Shown: positions 43,710-52,035 of the stretch, piece after piece | Layout of the letters: each line of letters begins with the position of its first letter | Position numbering within the stretch: the stretch's first letter is position 1 | DNA from: Cohnella xylanilytica | GTDB lineage: Bacteria; Bacillota; Bacilli; Paenibacillales; Paenibacillaceae | Assembly (NCBI RefSeq): GCF_014212175.1 | Contig: NZ_JACJVR010000090.1 | Coordinates: 22,402-86,401, forward strand | Reading direction: 5' to 3' | Length of the DNA: 64,000 bases | Notes under the pieces: generated by a model | The model's input: only the letters and a program-made list of their open reading frames with translations | Told to the model about the DNA's origin: nothing | The model's database searches: none | Translations under genes and position numbers: made by a program

Positions 43710-45523
43710 TACGCAACGCCTCCCATCGGCATAACATTAGGCGGTAATGGTTGTGGTTCTGGTGCTGGAACCGGTTGTCCTGGCATCGGTGCTGGTTGCG
43801 GCATTCCTGGCGGTTGAGGTGTCTCCATTACGTCATCCTCATCCAGATCCATCCCTACACGCTCTCTCAGGAACTTGCGAATCTCATGCCGAGTAATAGC
43901 AGGACCATCCGGGAATTGCATAGCCGCAAACTCAGACATCATCTGGAGCATAAACGACATATCATTCGGGAACCCGTTGCCCATATTGAGTTGGAAGTCG
44001 TATTGGGCCTCGCGAGTCATGGCTATGCCGTTATCGTCTGTGAGGTCCTTAATCGAATCTTCGCCTTCTACCTCACCATGCAGGGCATTCGGAATCTTCA
44101 TCGGGATTTCACGGAACTTGGCAGGATTTACGAATTGATAGTCGGGCTGCTCTCCGTCAATCCGAATCCACATTTCCTCATCCCAATGGGTCATGACTTC
44201 GTCGAACAGAAGCTCCAATACTTCAGACCATCCAGCCTTGAACATTTCATTTTTATGAATGACCGTCTTCTGGCCGGCTTGTTGCAATGCCATGATCGCC
44301 GCCGCAGCCGTCACCTGACCCGGTTTTTCGCCTCTGTTCACGTCCGGGGTACCTGCGATAAGATCAGCCTCTTGGAACGCCTTCTCGCGCCTTACAGGAA
44401 CGTCAGTGGACACGGTCTGCGGTGGGACAACGTTAAACGCAGTATGATCGCGCATCGGAATGCGTAGTCCCGGCTTATTTGTCCACTTGGAGAATTGGAA
44501 GTCACGTCCTGCGCCAATCCCAACGACAATTTGCGGATTACCCGACAGTCTGGCGTTCATGCGAATCTGATCGTCCAGTTCATTGATAAGGTCCTGCGTA
44601 GGAATCAACAGTTCGACGTCGCCCATGCCCCACATCGTCCCTCTACGGTTGTAGCAGTTGATAACACGGAATGGGTACATGTCACGGCGCTGAAGCTTCT
44701 TGCCTCTCAGCGTCTTCCTGCTGTCTTCTAAAACAATGTCATTGGCAACATGAACGCAATAAAGCTCGCCGTTTTCATCACGCATGTAGCACTCAAGCAG
44801 AAGCGCTTTCTGGCTTGTTCCGACGTGAACCTCATCTTTGCGATCATCTGTCCAAACTTGTTGCGGATTGTACGGGACCGCTACTTCACGTTGTACGTAC
44901 TTTCCGAGTTCGAAGTTCTCCTTGAACCACGTAAGCGGCCTTGGCGTGGCATGGATGATGAATTCGGCCTGTTGCAACTGGTGCGGATGCTGTACCTTCG
45001 GGTCCGGGAAAAAGTTAACGGGGCTTACCGTCTCAAATACCGGCAATCCCCGTCCATCTAACGCTTTATCATCGAACCATACTTTGATGATCGTCGTGCC
45101 AAGCTCCAATCGATCATGCTCAGATATGTTCACTTTGTCCTTGAAGTGATTGCGATACAGTACGAAGTCGATAATGTTCTGCGCCTGTTCAGCGAACATA
45201 TCGTCTCCAGGTTCCCACCCCTTAGCTGCGGACGAGTAAGGTTTATCAACCAAGTCCGCAATCTGGCTCTCCACGATCCGGTGAATGACGTTTGTCACGC
45301 TCCCCGGATGGTCTGGTCCTTGTCGTGGATTCTGGCGATTGTGCTTGTAGTCATCGCACATTTGCCAGATTTGGTTGAGGTTAAGACTCTGCTTCGCGTC
45401 CCACGCTTGGCGGAATAGGTATTGAACCTGTAACGCTAACTCGCGATTAAAGTCCGTCTGTGGCGCCTCAGCCTCTTCATTGCCTTGGATCAGTTTTGTA
45501 ATGTCGTCCACTTTCTCGGCCAT
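43709..45523 (-). CDS. Portal protein
   Basis: 604 aa. DRLELGTTIIKVWFDDKA, FETVSPVNFFPDP and GMGDVELLIPTQDLINELDDQIRMNA are typical of portal proteins of short-tailed phages, and the C-terminus is a Pro/Gln/Met tail. Dodecameric portals form the DNA entry vertex. Immediately downstream of the terminase group. Confidence 0.85.
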   Translation of the reverse strand: MAEKVDDITKLIQGNEEAEAPQTDFNRELALQVQYLFRQAWDAKQSLNLNQIWQMCDDYKHNRQNPRQGPDHPGSVTNVIHRIVESQIADLVDKPYSSAAKGWEPGDDMFAEQAQNIIDFVLYRNHFKDKVNISEHDRLELGTTIIKVWFDDKALDGRGLPVFETVSPVNFFPDPKVQHPHQLQQAEFIIHATPRPLTWFKENFELGKYVQREVAVPYNPQQVWTDDRKDEVHVGTSQKALLLECYMRDENGELYCVHVANDIVLEDSRKTLRGKKLQRRDMYPFRVINCYNRRGTMWGMGDVELLIPTQDLINELDDQIRMNARLSGNPQIVVGIGAGRDFQFSKWTNKPGLRIPMRDHTAFNVVPPQTVSTDVPVRREKAFQEADLIAGTPDVNRGEKPGQVTAAAAIMALQQAGQKTVIHKNEMFKAGWSEVLELLFDEVMTHWDEEMWIRIDGEQPDYQFVNPAKFREIPMKIPNALHGEVEGEDSIKDLTDDNGIAMTREAQYDFQLNMGNGFPNDMSFMLQMMSEFAAMQFPDGPAITRHEIRKFLRERVGMDLDEDDVMETPQPPGMPQPAPMPGQPVPAPEPQPLPPNVMPMGGVA

Positions 45524-45534
45524 GATGTCACCCC

Positions 45535-45789
45535 CTAGCTACGTATGTTGAATACGTCATATCCTTCTGGCTTCTGATGGTACTTCTCTATGCGAGTCAT
45601 CTCGGAATCTCGCTCAGCCTCTAACATCATCACACGCGCTTCTAGCTCGCCTATATGATCCGTAGCACGCTTTAGTTCGTCTGCTAGCATATCGCGGTTA
45701 TGGCGAAGTTCTACGTACCTGTAGGCGGCGTAATAGCTACCTACGGCCATTATGGCGATGATGAGGAAGGAAAGTAAGATTTCAGTCAT
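45535..45789 (-). CDS. Membrane-anchored coiled-coil protein
   Basis: 84 aa. One N-terminal transmembrane helix (ILLSFLIIAIMAVGSYYAAY) followed by a coiled coil (LKRATDHIGELEARVMMLEAERDSE). Its ATG overlaps the previous stop (ATGA). Shape resembles Rz/spanin-like or superinfection proteins; not assignable. Confidence 0.6.
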   Translation of the reverse strand: MTEILLSFLIIAIMAVGSYYAAYRYVELRHNRDMLADELKRATDHIGELEARVMMLEAERDSEMTRIEKYHQKPEGYDVFNIRS

Positions 45790-45953
45790 GATTTAACGCA
45801 TCCTTCGATAACTTTGGACATCAATACTATTTTTGTTCCCTTAGCTTTTGCATCCTCATATTCTTTCTTTGCTGTCTCTTCATCAAGAAACTTGTTAATA
45901 TCCCAAAGGGCCTCTTTCTCTCTATATGTGCTCACCGTCCATATATCTCTCAT
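45786..45953 (-). CDS. Small hypothetical protein
   Basis: 55 aa, MRDIWTVSTYREKEALWD start, Lys/Glu-rich helix. TGATG overlap with the terminase stop and ATGA overlap with the next gene show tight coupling. AGGAGGG upstream. Confidence 0.65.
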   Translation of the reverse strand: MRDIWTVSTYREKEALWDINKFLDEETAKKEYEDAKAKGTKIVLMSKVIEGCVKS

Positions 45954-47359
45954 CACCAACCAGCCCTCCTAAACCATTCTGCGTCTTCATCTACAGTTGC
46001 TACTTCGGATTTGTGTCTGAATCCGTTGTCTGTTATAACGAATGGCGTATCCAATGTCTGCGGCATCAAGTCGCTAGACGTGGTTACAATCGTTCCTACG
46101 GCCTGTGGACGGCTCATCAAGGCATAACGGCAACTTTCCGCTGCATGATCCTCTAAACCGTCTGAAACGTCCTCTACGCGCCTATCATCGTGTATCAACT
46201 GCGGCAATGTACGAATCAGGTTCGTGCAATTGTTGAAGATGATCCATAATGGCTTACCGTCCGGTTGCATCTTCATGTACTCGCGCATTCGGGTCCAACC
46301 CAATATGCGATCATTGTCGGCTTTCTCTAGCCATACTCCGTTGTCCATGAAGATTTCTGCGATATTCTCGCCCTTCGTCTGACCATCCTTACTGATCGCC
46401 GTCCCCCGTTTGTGCCACATATCAGGCGATGCAACCGTGTATTCGATTTGCTCTCGGCCAGATAGCTGCACGATCTTCTTCGCCACGTCTGAGGCGTTAG
46501 TCTGCGTGATGTATAGTTCCCTGTATGTGTATACCCTCCGATCATCTACAGCGTGCCAGTAGACTGCACAGGGATCGTTGTAGCCCCAATCTATGGAGCA
46601 GAATCGGAACCAGTGGTTCGGGATCTGGAATGGCTCGATAACATGCGTGTCACGTCTCCATTCTCTGAAGTATTGGCCCGCAAACACATCCCAGTTACCA
46701 TGCAAAAAAGCCTCCCTTTGGTCATCAGGGAGACTTTCTAGCGTTTCAACGTATTCGGGATTAGATTCCATTAGAGCGTGATTGTCGTAAACTTTAGCCG
46801 GGATAAAGACGTAATTCTCTGCTTTCTCTTTGCCTTTATAGTCACGGTCGATGAATAGTCTCTTGAACCACGCATGACCGATACCGCCTGGGTTAGAAGT
46901 GTAATACATACGCGGCTTAAAGTCCGTCCGCGTGGATCGATTCGACGTCTCGAAGAAATCTCGCATGAACTCTGTGAAGTGTGTTGCTTCTTCTAGTCCG
47001 ATTACATCGTATTCCTGCCCTTGATATTGGTAAACGTCCTTATCTGTATCGCAGTATCCAAGCTTAATGCGCGACCCGTTCGGGAACGTGAATGATTTGT
47101 CATCGTCTTTGTATTTGGCGAATCCGTGTAGCTCACTTAGCAGTGGTAAAACGTGATTCTCGCGAAGTTCTGGTAATGTGCGACGTAGGAGCAATAGTTT
47201 AAGTCCTGGATAGTTCAGCGCCAGCAAGACGAACTTACGACGCATGGCCCACGACTTACCACCACCACGTGCACCGCCATATGCGATGTGTCTAGCAAGT
47301 GCCTTGAAAAACTCAACTTGTCTGGCGTTCGGTCGGCCCTTTAGGATTACTTCGCCCAT
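45953..47359 (-). CDS. Terminase large subunit
   Basis: 468 aa. ATPase Walker A GGARGGGKS near residue 30, Walker B and catalytic Glu in YDVIGLEEATH, and an RNase H-like nuclease start FCSIDWGYNDPCA. Packages DNA through the portal. Overlaps the small-subunit gene by 13 bases. Confidence 0.93.
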   Translation of the reverse strand: MGEVILKGRPNARQVEFFKALARHIAYGGARGGGKSWAMRRKFVLLALNYPGLKLLLLRRTLPELRENHVLPLLSELHGFAKYKDDDKSFTFPNGSRIKLGYCDTDKDVYQYQGQEYDVIGLEEATHFTEFMRDFFETSNRSTRTDFKPRMYYTSNPGGIGHAWFKRLFIDRDYKGKEKAENYVFIPAKVYDNHALMESNPEYVETLESLPDDQREAFLHGNWDVFAGQYFREWRRDTHVIEPFQIPNHWFRFCSIDWGYNDPCAVYWHAVDDRRVYTYRELYITQTNASDVAKKIVQLSGREQIEYTVASPDMWHKRGTAISKDGQTKGENIAEIFMDNGVWLEKADNDRILGWTRMREYMKMQPDGKPLWIIFNNCTNLIRTLPQLIHDDRRVEDVSDGLEDHAAESCRYALMSRPQAVGTIVTTSSDLMPQTLDTPFVITDNGFRHKSEVATVDEDAEWFRRAGW

Positions 47360-47736
47360 TCTGCCGCCTCGCCTTCGAGCTTAACGGTGAATGCTGTGTT
47401 GGCAGTGGATTCACCCTTCATAAGCGCCATTTTATCGTACAACGTTCCGTAATACGTTGATATCTGATTCAGTGGTATATCTCTTTCGCCTCTCTTGGCT
47501 TGCCGGATCATATCATGACCAAGTTCCGCAGCGTCTTCTAAGCTTGCCCATATCTTCTCAATCATGGCAATCTTTTTGTCTGTTCGTAATTGTTCAAATT
47601 CATCCGGCTTTTCGTCTCTTATCTTCATGACCGTAGCTGGAGACACTTTGAATTGTCTAGCCGTCTCCCGAACGTTGTCGGATGTAGCTAGATGCGCTCT
47701 TATCTGTTCCTTCAACTCAGGATCGATCGGCTTCAT
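47347..47736 (-). CDS. Terminase small subunit
   Basis: 129 aa. N-terminal helix-turn-helix (NVRETARQFKVSPATVMKIRDEKP) for recognising the packaging site, then a helical oligomerisation part. AAGGTGAG three bases before ATG 47736. Confidence 0.75.
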   Translation of the reverse strand: MKPIDPELKEQIRAHLATSDNVRETARQFKVSPATVMKIRDEKPDEFEQLRTDKKIAMIEKIWASLEDAAELGHDMIRQAKRGERDIPLNQISTYYGTLYDKMALMKGESTANTAFTVKLEGEAAEWAK

Positions 47737-47819
47737 AATCTCACCTTCATTCATCGTTTATTCGTTCGTTATGCATTAAACCGCGCAATATCGGAGCATT
47801 TCATTCACTTTTCTGCATA

Positions 47820-48086
47820 TCAATCCAAGTATTCTCTCACCATATCCGCTACTTGATCCGCATTCGCCTGTACGATCCCATAGTTTAAGTCCACTTGCTG
47901 ATGAGCGATAAGGTATTGCCTCTCGCCAATATCTACATTCGCCCAGGATGTTGCTACATTTCCATCCGGCAGATTAGCAGCGAATATGAATCCAGTCATC
48001 TCACCACGTTCTGCTCGTTCCAGTAAGTCGCGTAGAGCCTTGATGCAGTTGTTTTGAGATGTTCTGTAACGGTATATCTTAGCCAT
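47820..48086 (-). CDS. Hypothetical phage protein
   Basis: 88 aa, alpha/beta (IYRYRTSQNNCIKALRDLLERAERGEMTGFIFAANLPDG). Unknown family of the small proteins often placed before terminase genes. GAGGTG precedes the ATG. Confidence 0.6.
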   Translation of the reverse strand: MAKIYRYRTSQNNCIKALRDLLERAERGEMTGFIFAANLPDGNVATSWANVDIGERQYLIAHQQVDLNYGIVQANADQVADMVREYLD

Positions 48087-48097
48087 GTCGTATCACC

Positions 48098-48241
48098 TCA
48101 TGCCTGGATGACATAATCATCAATGTCGTAGCTACGACCTAACCACATTTTCCATACTACGAAATGTGTCTTCCCGTCGCTATCTCCATAGGTTGTCCGA
48201 TATGTCAGAGGGAATAGTTGCTTGAGATACCACATCATCAT
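48098..48241 (-). CDS. Small hypothetical protein
   Basis: 47 aa, MMMWYLKQLFPLTYRTTYGD start, aromatic-rich. GGAGG five bases before the ATG. Confidence 0.55.
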   Translation of the reverse strand: MMMWYLKQLFPLTYRTTYGDSDGKTHFVVWKMWLGRSYDIDDYVIQA

Positions 48242-48250
48242 AATGACCTC

Positions 48251-48346
48251 CTATCTGCATTCATAGCACTTCTTACTTTGTGCAGCTCCTACGTATGAGC
48301 GATTACAGCGTATACATGTCTTGGATATGCGTCTCATTTCATTCAT
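48251..48346 (-). CDS. Tiny double-CxxC peptide
   Basis: 31 aa: CIRC and CYEC spaced 14 residues, a minimal zinc-binding module. GAGGAG six bases before the ATG; ATGA overlap with the upstream gene. Confidence 0.5.
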   Translation of the reverse strand: MNEMRRISKTCIRCNRSYVGAAQSKKCYECR

Positions 48347-48420
48347 TTATGTCTCCTCTCTAGATACCAGCAGAGTGATAGTAGAATGATTAGGGATATA
48401 AAAAGATAAAGACCAATCAT
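48343..48420 (-). CDS. Tiny membrane peptide
   Basis: 25 aa: MIGLYLFISLIILLSLCWYL, then ERRHK. One transmembrane helix. The GGAGG ribosome site belongs to the repeated hairpin element at 48421. Confidence 0.5.
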   Translation of the reverse strand: MIGLYLFISLIILLSLCWYLERRHK

Positions 48421-48456
48421 ATACGGCCTCCGCCTTCGGCTAAGCATATTCGGTCG
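48421..48456 (-). repeat. Early-region hairpin element, copy A
   Basis: Minus strand CGACCGAAT, spacer with a CCGAAGGCGG hairpin, then GGAGGCCGTAT. It supplies the ribosome site of the 25-aa membrane peptide. Confidence 0.6.
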
Positions 48457-48476
48457 CTACGATGGCGGCTACGCCG

Positions 48477-48569
48477 CTAATAAGAGTTAAGAACACCAAC
48501 CACTAGTCCAAACCAAACAGAAATCAGTATCAATAGCGGATGTACGTCGATGTACTTCCCCACGCTCAT
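48477..48569 (-). CDS. Tiny membrane peptide
   Basis: 30 aa: MSVGKYIDVHPLLILISVWF, then GLVVGVLNSY. One transmembrane helix. The start may be ATG 48569 or GTG 48563, which fits the AGGGGG site better; the frame extends 10 codons further upstream to another ATG. Confidence 0.45.
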   Translation of the reverse strand: MSVGKYIDVHPLLILISVWFGLVVGVLNSY

Positions 48570-48629
48570 TCCCCCTATAACGCCAAAACAGCCGCTCATT
48601 GGCGACTGTCTCGGTAATCATCTATTTGT

Positions 48630-48791
48630 TTAATCTTTCTCGTAATGGTCAACTCTTTGAAGATCAATCCTGTCTACGGCAACATATTTCCTTCCTTCAT
48701 GGTTGACAATCGACTCTTCCTCTGTGCCTCCAGAGTAGCAAGCATTTCCACTATTGATTAGTTTCAAGAGTGTTTCTTTTTTCAATATCAT
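48630..48791 (-). CDS. Small hypothetical protein
   Basis: 53 aa, MILKKETLLKLINSGNACYS start, short beta pattern at the end (RKYVAVDRIDLQRVD). AGGAG ten bases before ATG 48791. Confidence 0.55.
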   Translation of the reverse strand: MILKKETLLKLINSGNACYSGGTEEESIVNHEGRKYVAVDRIDLQRVDHYEKD

Positions 48792-48797
48792 TGCTCA

Positions 48798-48968
48798 TCA
48801 TCTCCTGTCTCTAAAATCCTCTATTTGCTTTCGTGTCCATATTGGTCCACTAGAAATACGTTGTATCGGCTTAGGAAACGCCCCTCTGCTGATATATGTC
48901 TGTACTTTGCGGCGATCCCACCCAAGTATATCTGCCGCATCAGACAATCCAACAAGAGGCGGTATCAG
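48798..48968 (-). CDS. AlpA-like helix-turn-helix protein with atypical start
   Basis: 56 codons: LVGLSDAADILGWDRRKVQTYISRG, then FPKPIQ and GPIWTRKQIEDF, the MerR/AlpA-type DNA-binding pattern of excisionases. No ATG, GTG or good TTG begins the frame. A CTG at 48968 overlaps the upstream TGA (CTGA), or TTG 48947 gives a 49-aa form. Confidence 0.55.
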   Translation of the reverse strand: MIPPLVGLSDAADILGWDRRKVQTYISRGAFPKPIQRISSGPIWTRKQIEDFRDRR

Positions 48969-49225
48969 TTTCCCGATTCAAACTCCCACGAATCTTCTTC
49001 TGGGTACAGAACTCTTTCAAGTTCGATTTCTTTAGATTCTCCCGGACTCAAAATGGATATTACTCCCCATTTCGATTCACCAATGTTTATCTTACTTACA
49101 GCTTCTGCGGCTTCATCAATTGTGTCGTATGCAGCAATGAAATCCTTGGCATTACCAACAGCAATCACTTTGCTACTTTCATTTTTGCAGTAGTGTTTGA
49201 ATTTCACTTTTTCGAATCGTTCCAT
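48965..49225 (-). CDS. Hypothetical phage protein
   Basis: 86 aa, MERFEKVKFKHYCKNESSKV start, beta-rich (KWGVISILSPGESKEIELERV). ATG 49225 chosen because AAGGGATGG sits five bases upstream. First gene after the strong promoter at 49259. Confidence 0.55.
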   Translation of the reverse strand: MERFEKVKFKHYCKNESSKVIAVGNAKDFIAAYDTIDEAAEAVSKINIGESKWGVISILSPGESKEIELERVLYPEEDSWEFESGN

Positions 49226-49244
49226 GTTAACCATCCCTTCGCTA

Positions 49245-49287
49245 ATCTGTATGACACAATCATACTTCATCTGTATGACGTTGTCAA
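49245..49287 (-). promoter_or_regulatory. Strong promoter with repeated operator
   Basis: Minus strand TTGACA (49282-49287), exactly 17 bp, TATGAT (49259-49264). GTCATACAGAT occurs twice (49269-49279 and 49245-49255), on either side of the -10. This is the best sigma-A promoter seen before the terminase genes. Confidence 0.65.
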
Positions 49288-49310
49288 CACTTTATGCGAA
49301 AGTTTTTCCA

Positions 49311-49430
49311 TTAACGCCAAAACAGCACCATAAGGTACTGTTCCGGGTATACAGCAGTATATGTGATGCGCCTATTTGGCTCTAGTCCAACAATGCGGCG
49401 CTTATCACCATTATCAGGAGAAACGCTCAT
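49311..49430 (-). CDS. Small hypothetical protein
   Basis: 39 aa: MSVSPDNGDKRRIVGLEPNR, then a short beta stretch. Overlaps the preceding tiny gene by 17 bases. No good ribosome site, so coding is uncertain. Confidence 0.35.
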   Translation of the reverse strand: MSVSPDNGDKRRIVGLEPNRRITYTAVYPEQYLMVLFWR

Positions 49431-49503
49431 CCCATTTCGCGATAGTATGGCGTTTCTCCGTAAGGAACGACGCAAACTGCAATTCGCGATCACTTGCGTT
49501 CAT
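49414..49503 (-). CDS. Tiny hypothetical protein
   Basis: 29 aa, charged and helical (MNASDRELQFASFLTEKRHT). AGGGAA precedes the ATG. Too short to assign. Confidence 0.4.
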   Translation of the reverse strand: MNASDRELQFASFLTEKRHTIAKWDERFS

Positions 49504-49533
49504 CGTCTGTTCCCTATGTTAGTATATTACCAC

Positions 49534-49962
49534 TTATGATGCGGTATTTTCTTGCAATTTCTTTGCATTAAACATGTGTTCGAACGGTGTTATCTCCAAT
49601 TCATTCTCAAGCGGTTGGAGCGCAATCCCGAGCTTCCTCAATGCTTCTTTGTGCCGTCTGGTGATCGTGCTGGGGTCACAGTTGAGAATGTCGGCGATCT
49701 GATTCAGCGTCAACGGGTTACGATCCAGGTACCTTCGTTGGATGACTGTTCTTTGCTCGTCCGTTAGAACGTCGTCCACGGCTCCTGTGACCGTGTTTAC
49801 GATGCGATTATAACGAGTGGCATCCCACCTATTCGGACTCATTCTCCGCTCGCTGTAGAGCGTAGGAGGGCCATCAAGTAACCCTTCGTCTGCACCTACC
49901 TTGGCAGCGTATCGGTATGAGCGAAAATTGGATAGAATTTCTGATACTCGATCGTTGTTCAT
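49534..49962 (-). CDS. ArpU-like late transcription regulator
   Basis: 142 aa. The C-terminal half has a sigma-region-4-type helix-turn-helix: LTLNQIADILNCDPSTITRRHKEALRKLG, preceded by VLTDEQRTVIQRRYLD. This is the layout of ArpU/RinA-type activators, which switch on packaging and structural genes in Gram-positive phages. It ends just before those genes. AAGGAGG upstream. Confidence 0.75.
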   Translation of the reverse strand: MNNDRVSEILSNFRSYRYAAKVGADEGLLDGPPTLYSERRMSPNRWDATRYNRIVNTVTGAVDDVLTDEQRTVIQRRYLDRNPLTLNQIADILNCDPSTITRRHKEALRKLGIALQPLENELEITPFEHMFNAKKLQENTAS

Positions 49963-50019
49963 CTTCTTCCCTCCTTACCGAGAAAGCGGCTGGATGATAG
50001 CCGCTCTCCCTGATGGTGT

Positions 50020-50976
50020 TTATGCCGCCGATCCTTGTCGTGCTCCAAATACCGCTTCTTCAATCGTGCTCAAACGTCTGCGGACTTCTTGTTCGAAGGT
50101 CTCAGCTTCCCCTCCATCCAAAGGCGGTACGCTCTCCGATACAGTGGTGTCTCGATCCAGTCCGTCGGCTGCGGTTTCGGTATCGCCTTGAAACGCTTCT
50201 GGTACGGGCACCCTTACGGCCATATTATCCTCAACAGGTGTCTCAGGGACAGACGCTTTTGCAGCTTCACGTTCTTCCCGAAATCGTTGCACCTCTTCGG
50301 CAGTTGCGAGCCGATATTTACCCTTGTACAGGGGATTGAAGGTTACGATTTCATCGGTATCAAGGAACCTAGCTGTAGCTGTACGTCCATCGACTTCTAC
50401 ATAGTCATAAATAGCGCGTTTGGCTTGCTCTGCCTCTTGGATCGCTTTTACAAGCGCACCGTTATCCATGTTGGTCGCATAATTCGGTTTATCCTTGAGT
50501 GCTTCCAGCTCTTTAACCTTGTTACGCAGGTCATCCAGTTCCAGTGAAGCCGCTTCAAGTCTCTTGTTGGCGTCTTGGTATTGCGCCTCAAGCTCGTGGT
50601 ACTTGGATTCTGCTGCCTGTTGCGCGGCCTCAAGTTGATTCTTGTACTGCTGGATCTGCTGATCCTTCAGCGCCGTCAGATTTTCGATGTCCTTTTGACG
50701 CTGCGCCTCCATCTCGTACAGCTTTTGTGTGATCGCGATTTTGAGAACTTGATAGTTCGATTCAGCAGTCATGGAATCTGCTTCGATCACGTAGTCCCGC
50801 AGGTTGATGGTCTGTTCGCCTACGCGGAAAATGAATGGTTCATCGCTAACAATGTCTTCTGCTGGCACTGTGTTCTTAGCCGCAAGAAGTGCTTGATATT
50901 GCTCCTCATAAGGCGCTCTTTCTTCACCAGTCAAGGTAGAAAGCTTCTCCAACAGTTCTTGTTCCGTCATCGCCAT
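50020..50976 (-). CDS. Coiled-coil phage protein
   Basis: 318 aa. A long coiled coil (about residues 90-160, rich in Gln/Glu/Lys/Ala) lies between an N-terminal globular part and a beta-containing region (YVEVDGRTATARFLDTDEIV). No enzyme motif; unknown function. Confidence 0.6.
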   Translation of the reverse strand: MAMTEQELLEKLSTLTGEERAPYEEQYQALLAAKNTVPAEDIVSDEPFIFRVGEQTINLRDYVIEADSMTAESNYQVLKIAITQKLYEMEAQRQKDIENLTALKDQQIQQYKNQLEAAQQAAESKYHELEAQYQDANKRLEAASLELDDLRNKVKELEALKDKPNYATNMDNGALVKAIQEAEQAKRAIYDYVEVDGRTATARFLDTDEIVTFNPLYKGKYRLATAEEVQRFREEREAAKASVPETPVEDNMAVRVPVPEAFQGDTETAADGLDRDTTVSESVPPLDGGEAETFEQEVRRRLSTIEEAVFGARQGSAA

Positions 50977-51116
50977 TTAATGTTCATCCTCCATATATTG
51001 ATTATTCGTAATATTCCGATATCTATATCTTTATTATAACCGATTTACCAACATTTTTCTATATATTTTGGCGTTTTTATCTATCAATCACCACCATAAA
51101 GTGATATATTTAAAGA

Positions 51117-51239
51117 TTACGCACAATCATTTGGCGGTTGTGGCAGTTCAAACTTCTGCTTTTTCGTCTTCTTCTCTCGCTGATTGGGTCGTCTGTTGTT
51201 CTTGAGTGCTTGAATCGGGATGATCGGAGTCACTTTCAT
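51117..51239 (-). CDS. Small basic protein
   Basis: 40 aa with NNRRPNQREKKTKKQK, highly basic, probably nucleic-acid-binding. Overlaps nothing; AAGGGTGAT precedes the ATG. Confidence 0.5.
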   Translation of the reverse strand: MKVTPIIPIQALKNNRRPNQREKKTKKQKFELPQPPNDCA

Positions 51240-51245
51240 GTTCTA

Positions 51246-51320
51246 TCACCCTTTCTTTTGATTTTTCTCCGACTTCTTAATGTCCGCAGCTATCTGTTTT
51301 CTCCATGGTGACTTCTTCAT
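51246..51320 (-). CDS. Tiny basic peptide
   Basis: 24 aa: MKKSPWRKQIAADIKKSEKN, then QKKG. AGGAGG ten bases before the ATG. Confidence 0.4.
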   Translation of the reverse strand: MKKSPWRKQIAADIKKSEKNQKKG

Positions 51321-51413
51321 ACCTCTGTCGCCTCCTATACGCCTCATTACGGCGTTTGAATTGCGATCTGGTAGATTTATGCGTCAGACGCTCCCAAACG
51401 TTCTATGAGCCTC

Positions 51414-51575
51414 CTAGACAGCCTCTCGTTGAATAGTATCTATCAGTGTATCCAACTGATTTTTTCTACTCACCAATCGTTCATATCCAGTAGATATCAC
51501 TCCAAGCCATGCTAACCGCTTGATGATCTCGTCTCTTTCGGATGTGTAGATTCTTAGCAACTCTTGGTTAGTCAT
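51414..51575 (-). CDS. Small hypothetical protein
   Basis: 53 aa, helical, MTNQELLRIYTSERDEIIKR start. GGGGG before the ATG, which overlaps the previous stop (ATGA). Confidence 0.55.
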   Translation of the reverse strand: MTNQELLRIYTSERDEIIKRLAWLGVISTGYERLVSRKNQLDTLIDTIQREAV

Positions 51576-51676
51576 GTATCCCCCGCCTTTCGCATATGGT
51601 AGATATATCTCTGGTATGCTGCTGGTCCGTATCTACGCTTATATCGATTTGCCATGATTCGGTGATAGAGTTTCAT
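51572..51676 (-). CDS. Small basic Tyr/Arg-rich protein
   Basis: 34 aa with ANRYKRRYGPAAYQRYIYH. AAGGAG five bases before the ATG; overlaps both neighbours by four bases. Confidence 0.5.
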   Translation of the reverse strand: MKLYHRIMANRYKRRYGPAAYQRYIYHMRKAGDT

Positions 51677-52035
51677 AGGATCTCCTTTATCGCTTGGCCG
51701 TATCGACTCTCGAATAATTTCTTTTTTAGTACGTATGCTTCTTTCTTCCTCGTTGGTTCTGACTTTACGTCTATAACCTCTTGTGAGCCGTCTGGGTAGG
51801 TGACAAGAAAGTCCGCACGGTATTTTATCCCCTGTACCTTTTTCCCCGTCTGAGGGTGCTTGTACGGCTCCAGAAGCACATATACCGGTTGGAGCTTAAT
51901 TTCCTTTACGAGTCCCATGCGTTGTTGCAACTTTAGAAAGCTGTAATGCTGTGCCTCTCGTTGGGAATCGAAGGTTATTCCGTCAACTGTTGTTTTCTGT
52001 GCTCTATATTTGGATTGGTTGCGAAGGCGTATCAT
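51673..52035 (-). CDS. DUF1064 protein (nuclease-fold phage protein)
   Basis: 120 aa. FDSQREAQHY, LQPVYVLLEPY, YRADFLVTYPDGSQEVIDVKSEPTRKKEA is the DUF1064 pattern. The E, D and DVK residues resemble a PD-(D/E)xK nuclease core, so a Holliday junction or other endonuclease role is inferred. Confidence 0.75.
   Translation of the reverse strand: MIRLRNQSKYRAQKTTVDGITFDSQREAQHYSFLKLQQRMGLVKEIKLQPVYVLLEPYKHPQTGKKVQGIKYRADFLVTYPDGSQEVIDVKSEPTRKKEAYVLKKKLFESRYGQAIKEIL

Noticed and set aside
51282..51408. 40-codon basic frame (ending RYEEVTMEKTDSCGH) on the minus strand
   Set aside because: It looks gene-like but has no usable start codon after the preceding stop, and overlaps the 24-aa gene.
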